A stretch of DNA of 64,000 nucleotides from Balanoglossus misakiensis (lineage: Eukaryota > Hemichordata), in NCBI GenBank assembly GCA_040954595.2, contig CM082597.2:9052001-9116000 (forward strand), read 5' to 3'. The notes beneath the pieces are model-generated. The model was not told the origin of the DNA. It searched no databases and saw only the letters and a program-made list of their open reading frames with translations. Within the stretch, counting starts at the first letter, position 1. The number at the start of each line of letters is the position of its first letter. Below are positions 62,101 to 64,000 of the stretch, in pieces. The translations under genes and the position numbers were made by a program.

Positions 62101-64000
62101 TTTTGCAAAGACGAAAATTTGTCATTTTTTGATGATTTTCACCCATGATTTTTTTTCAAAAATCGACGAAATTTTGAGATTTTGCAAAGAGGAGAATTTG
62201 TCATTTTTTCATGATTTTCCCCCATGATTTTTTTCAAAAATCGACGAAATTTTGAGATTTTGCAAAGTCGAAAATTTTGTCATTTTTTGATGATTTTCAA
62301 CCATGATTTTTTTTCAAAAATCGACGAAAATTTGAGATTTTGCAAAGATGAAAATTTGCCATTTTTGATGATTTTTACCCATAATTTTTTTTCAGAAATG
62401 GACGAAATTTTGAGATTTTGCAAAGACGAAAATTTGTCATTTTTTGATGATTTTCACCCATGATTTTTTTTCAAAAATTGACGAAATTTTGAGATTTTGC
62501 AAAGTCGAAAATGTGTCATTTTTTGATGATTTTCACCCGTTTTTTTTTCAAAATTTGTCATTTTTTGATGATTTTCACCCATGATTTTTTTTCAAAAATT
62601 GACGAAATTTTGAGATTTTGCAAAGTCGACGAAAATGTGTCATTTTTTGATGATTTTCACCCGTTTTTTTTCAAAAATCGACGAAATTTTGAGATTTTGC
62701 AAAATCGAAAATTTGTCATTTTTTGATGATTTTCACCCATGATTTTTTTTCAAAAATCGACGAAATTTTGAGATTTTGCAAAGTCGTAAATGTGTCATTT
62801 TTTGATGATTTTCACCCGGTTTTTTTTCAAAAATCGACGAAATTTTGAGATTTTGCAAAGTCGTAAATGTGTAATTTTTTGATGATTTTCACCCGGTTTT
62901 TTTTCAAAATTTGTCATTTTTTGATGATTTTCACCCATGATTTTCTTCAAAAATCGACGAAATTTTGAGATTTTGCAAAGTCGAAAATTTGTCATTTTTT
63001 GATGATTTTCACCTATGATTTTTTTCAAAAATCAACGAAATTTTGAGATTTTGCAAAGTCGAAAATTTGTCATTTTTTGATGATTTTCACCGATGATTTT
63101 TTTCAACAATCGAAAAAAATTTGAGATTTTGCAAAGTCGAAAATTTGTCATTTTTTGATGATTTTCACCCATGATTTTTTTCAAAATTGACGAAATTTTG
63201 AGATTTTGCAAAGTCGAAAATTTCTCATTTTTTGGTGCATTTTCACCCATGACTTTTTTTCAAAAATCGACGAAATTGTGAGATTTTGCAAAGTCGAAAA
63301 TTTGTCATTTTTTGATTATTTTCACCCATGATTTTTATTCAAAATTGACGAAATTTTTAGATTTTGCAAAGTCGAAAATTTGTCATTTTTTCATGATTTT
63401 CCCCCATGATTTTTTTCAAAAATCGACGAAATTTTGAGATTTTGCAAAGTCGACGAAAATGTGTCATTTTTTGATGATTTTCACCCATTTTTTTTCAAAA
63501 ATCGACGAAATTTTGAGATTTTGCAAAATCGAAAATTTGTCATTTTTTGATGATTTTCCCCCATGATTGTTTTTTAAAAATGGACGAAAGTTTGAGATTT
63601 TGCAAAGACGAAAATTTGTCATTTTTGATGATTTTTACCCATGATTTTTTTTCAAAAATGGACGAAATTTTGAGATTTTGCAAAGACGAAAATTTGTCAT
63701 TTTTTGATGATTTTCACCCATGATTTGTTTTCAAAAATCGACGAAATTTTGAGATTTTGCAAAGTCGTAAATGTGTCATTTTTTGATGATTTTCACCCGT
63801 TTTTTTTTAAATTTGTCATTTTTTGATGATTTTCACCCATGTTTTTTTTAAAAAAATCAACAAAATTTTGAGATTTTGCAAAGTCGAAAATTTGTCATTT
63901 TTTGATGATTTTCACCGATGATTTTTTTCAACAATCGAAAAAATTTTGAGATTTTGCAAAGTCGAAAATTTGTCATTTTTTGATGATTTTCACCCATGAT
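59160..64000 (+). repeat. Higher-order repeats of 751 bp and 3769 bp at the right end
   Basis: The block at 61473-61712 recurs at 62224-62463 (751 bp), with a related block at 59164. The private variant ATTTCTCATTTTTTGGTGCA starts at 59451, 60432 and 63220. The 59451 and 63220 copies share the neighbouring CATGACTTTT variant and stay in register for the remaining 780 bp of the window, an offset of 3769 bp. Confidence 0.8.

Larger units (their letters stand above)
25443..64000 (+). repeat. Satellite array, right block (about 78-bp monomer), runs off the window
   Basis: The same monomer, in the same orientation as 1231-7118, is present in roughly 490 copies. The first T-run ranges from 6 to 11 and the second (ATTTTTTGATG) from 5 to 7. 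Two diagnostic odd monomers recur: a deletion form (ACCCG-T8/9-CAAAATTTGTC) lacking about 40 bp, and a partial duplication with 'aaatcgacgaacctatga'. Variants are arranged in long blocks that repeat at several periods, listed separately. No unique sequence interrupts the block. All reading frames in it, on either strand, are translations of the monomer. Confidence 0.97.

Noticed and set aside
25443-64000. Repetitive proteins of up to 204 residues in the right satellite
   Set aside because: The same 26-residue monomer translation appears on both strands at once, with frame breaks at T-run length changes. There are no start context, introns or domains.
25443-64000. CRISPR-like regular repeats
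   Set aside because: The units abut directly without unique spacers, and the setting is eukaryotic. This is satellite DNA.

Overview
The window is eukaryotic, almost certainly metazoan, DNA. It has GT-AG introns, a long AT-rich satellite with higher-order structure, and an animal-type rolling-circle transposon of the Helitron/Helentron group. I see no bacterial-style operons and no recognisable host gene. An aquatic invertebrate would fit the repeat style, but nothing here fixes the taxon.

Layout. Positions 1-1230 are non-coding: a tail-like segment with an AATAAA signal, then a diverged copy of a dispersed repeat family that reappears at 22.2-25.1 kb. Positions 1231-7118 are a tandem array of a monomer of about 78 bp. 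Positions 7119-25442 are an 18.3 kb non-satellite island. Positions 25443-64000 are the same satellite again, more homogeneous, organised into several families of higher-order repeats and running off the window.

The island looks like one large Helentron-type (Helitron2-like) element. Both of its junctions fall at the same point of the satellite monomer, in the T-run of ATTTTT(T)GATGATTTT. A perfect 10-bp inverted repeat lies one base inside the left junction and 15 bases inside the right one, and the right copy sits in the loop of a small hairpin. The T-run target, unequal terminal inverted repeats and a C-terminal endonuclease are as I recall them for Helentrons. The island carries (a) a two-exon gene for a protein of about 2504 aa with, in order, a papain-fold cysteine-protease-like domain, basic 21-residue repeats, a DUF6570-like Cys4 domain, a Helitron HUH Rep nuclease, a Pif1-like helicase and an endonuclease/exonuclease/phosphatase domain, all with visible catalytic residues; (b) a decayed partial duplicate of the endonuclease tail; (c) a multi-exon RPA70-like single-strand-binding protein gene of 363 aa that I assembled from phase-consistent splice sites; and (d) a nested repeat of about 2.95 kb (two GGGCCCAAGC hairpins plus a 1.43-kb tandem duplication).

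By family knowledge, the Rep domain nicks and joins DNA, the helicase unwinds it and the RPA-like protein would coat displaced single strands. The protease-like and endonuclease domains have no established role here. The intact 7.5-kb coding exon suggests recent activity. The satellite ORFs on both strands arise because 78 bp is exactly 26 codons, and I do not treat them as genes.
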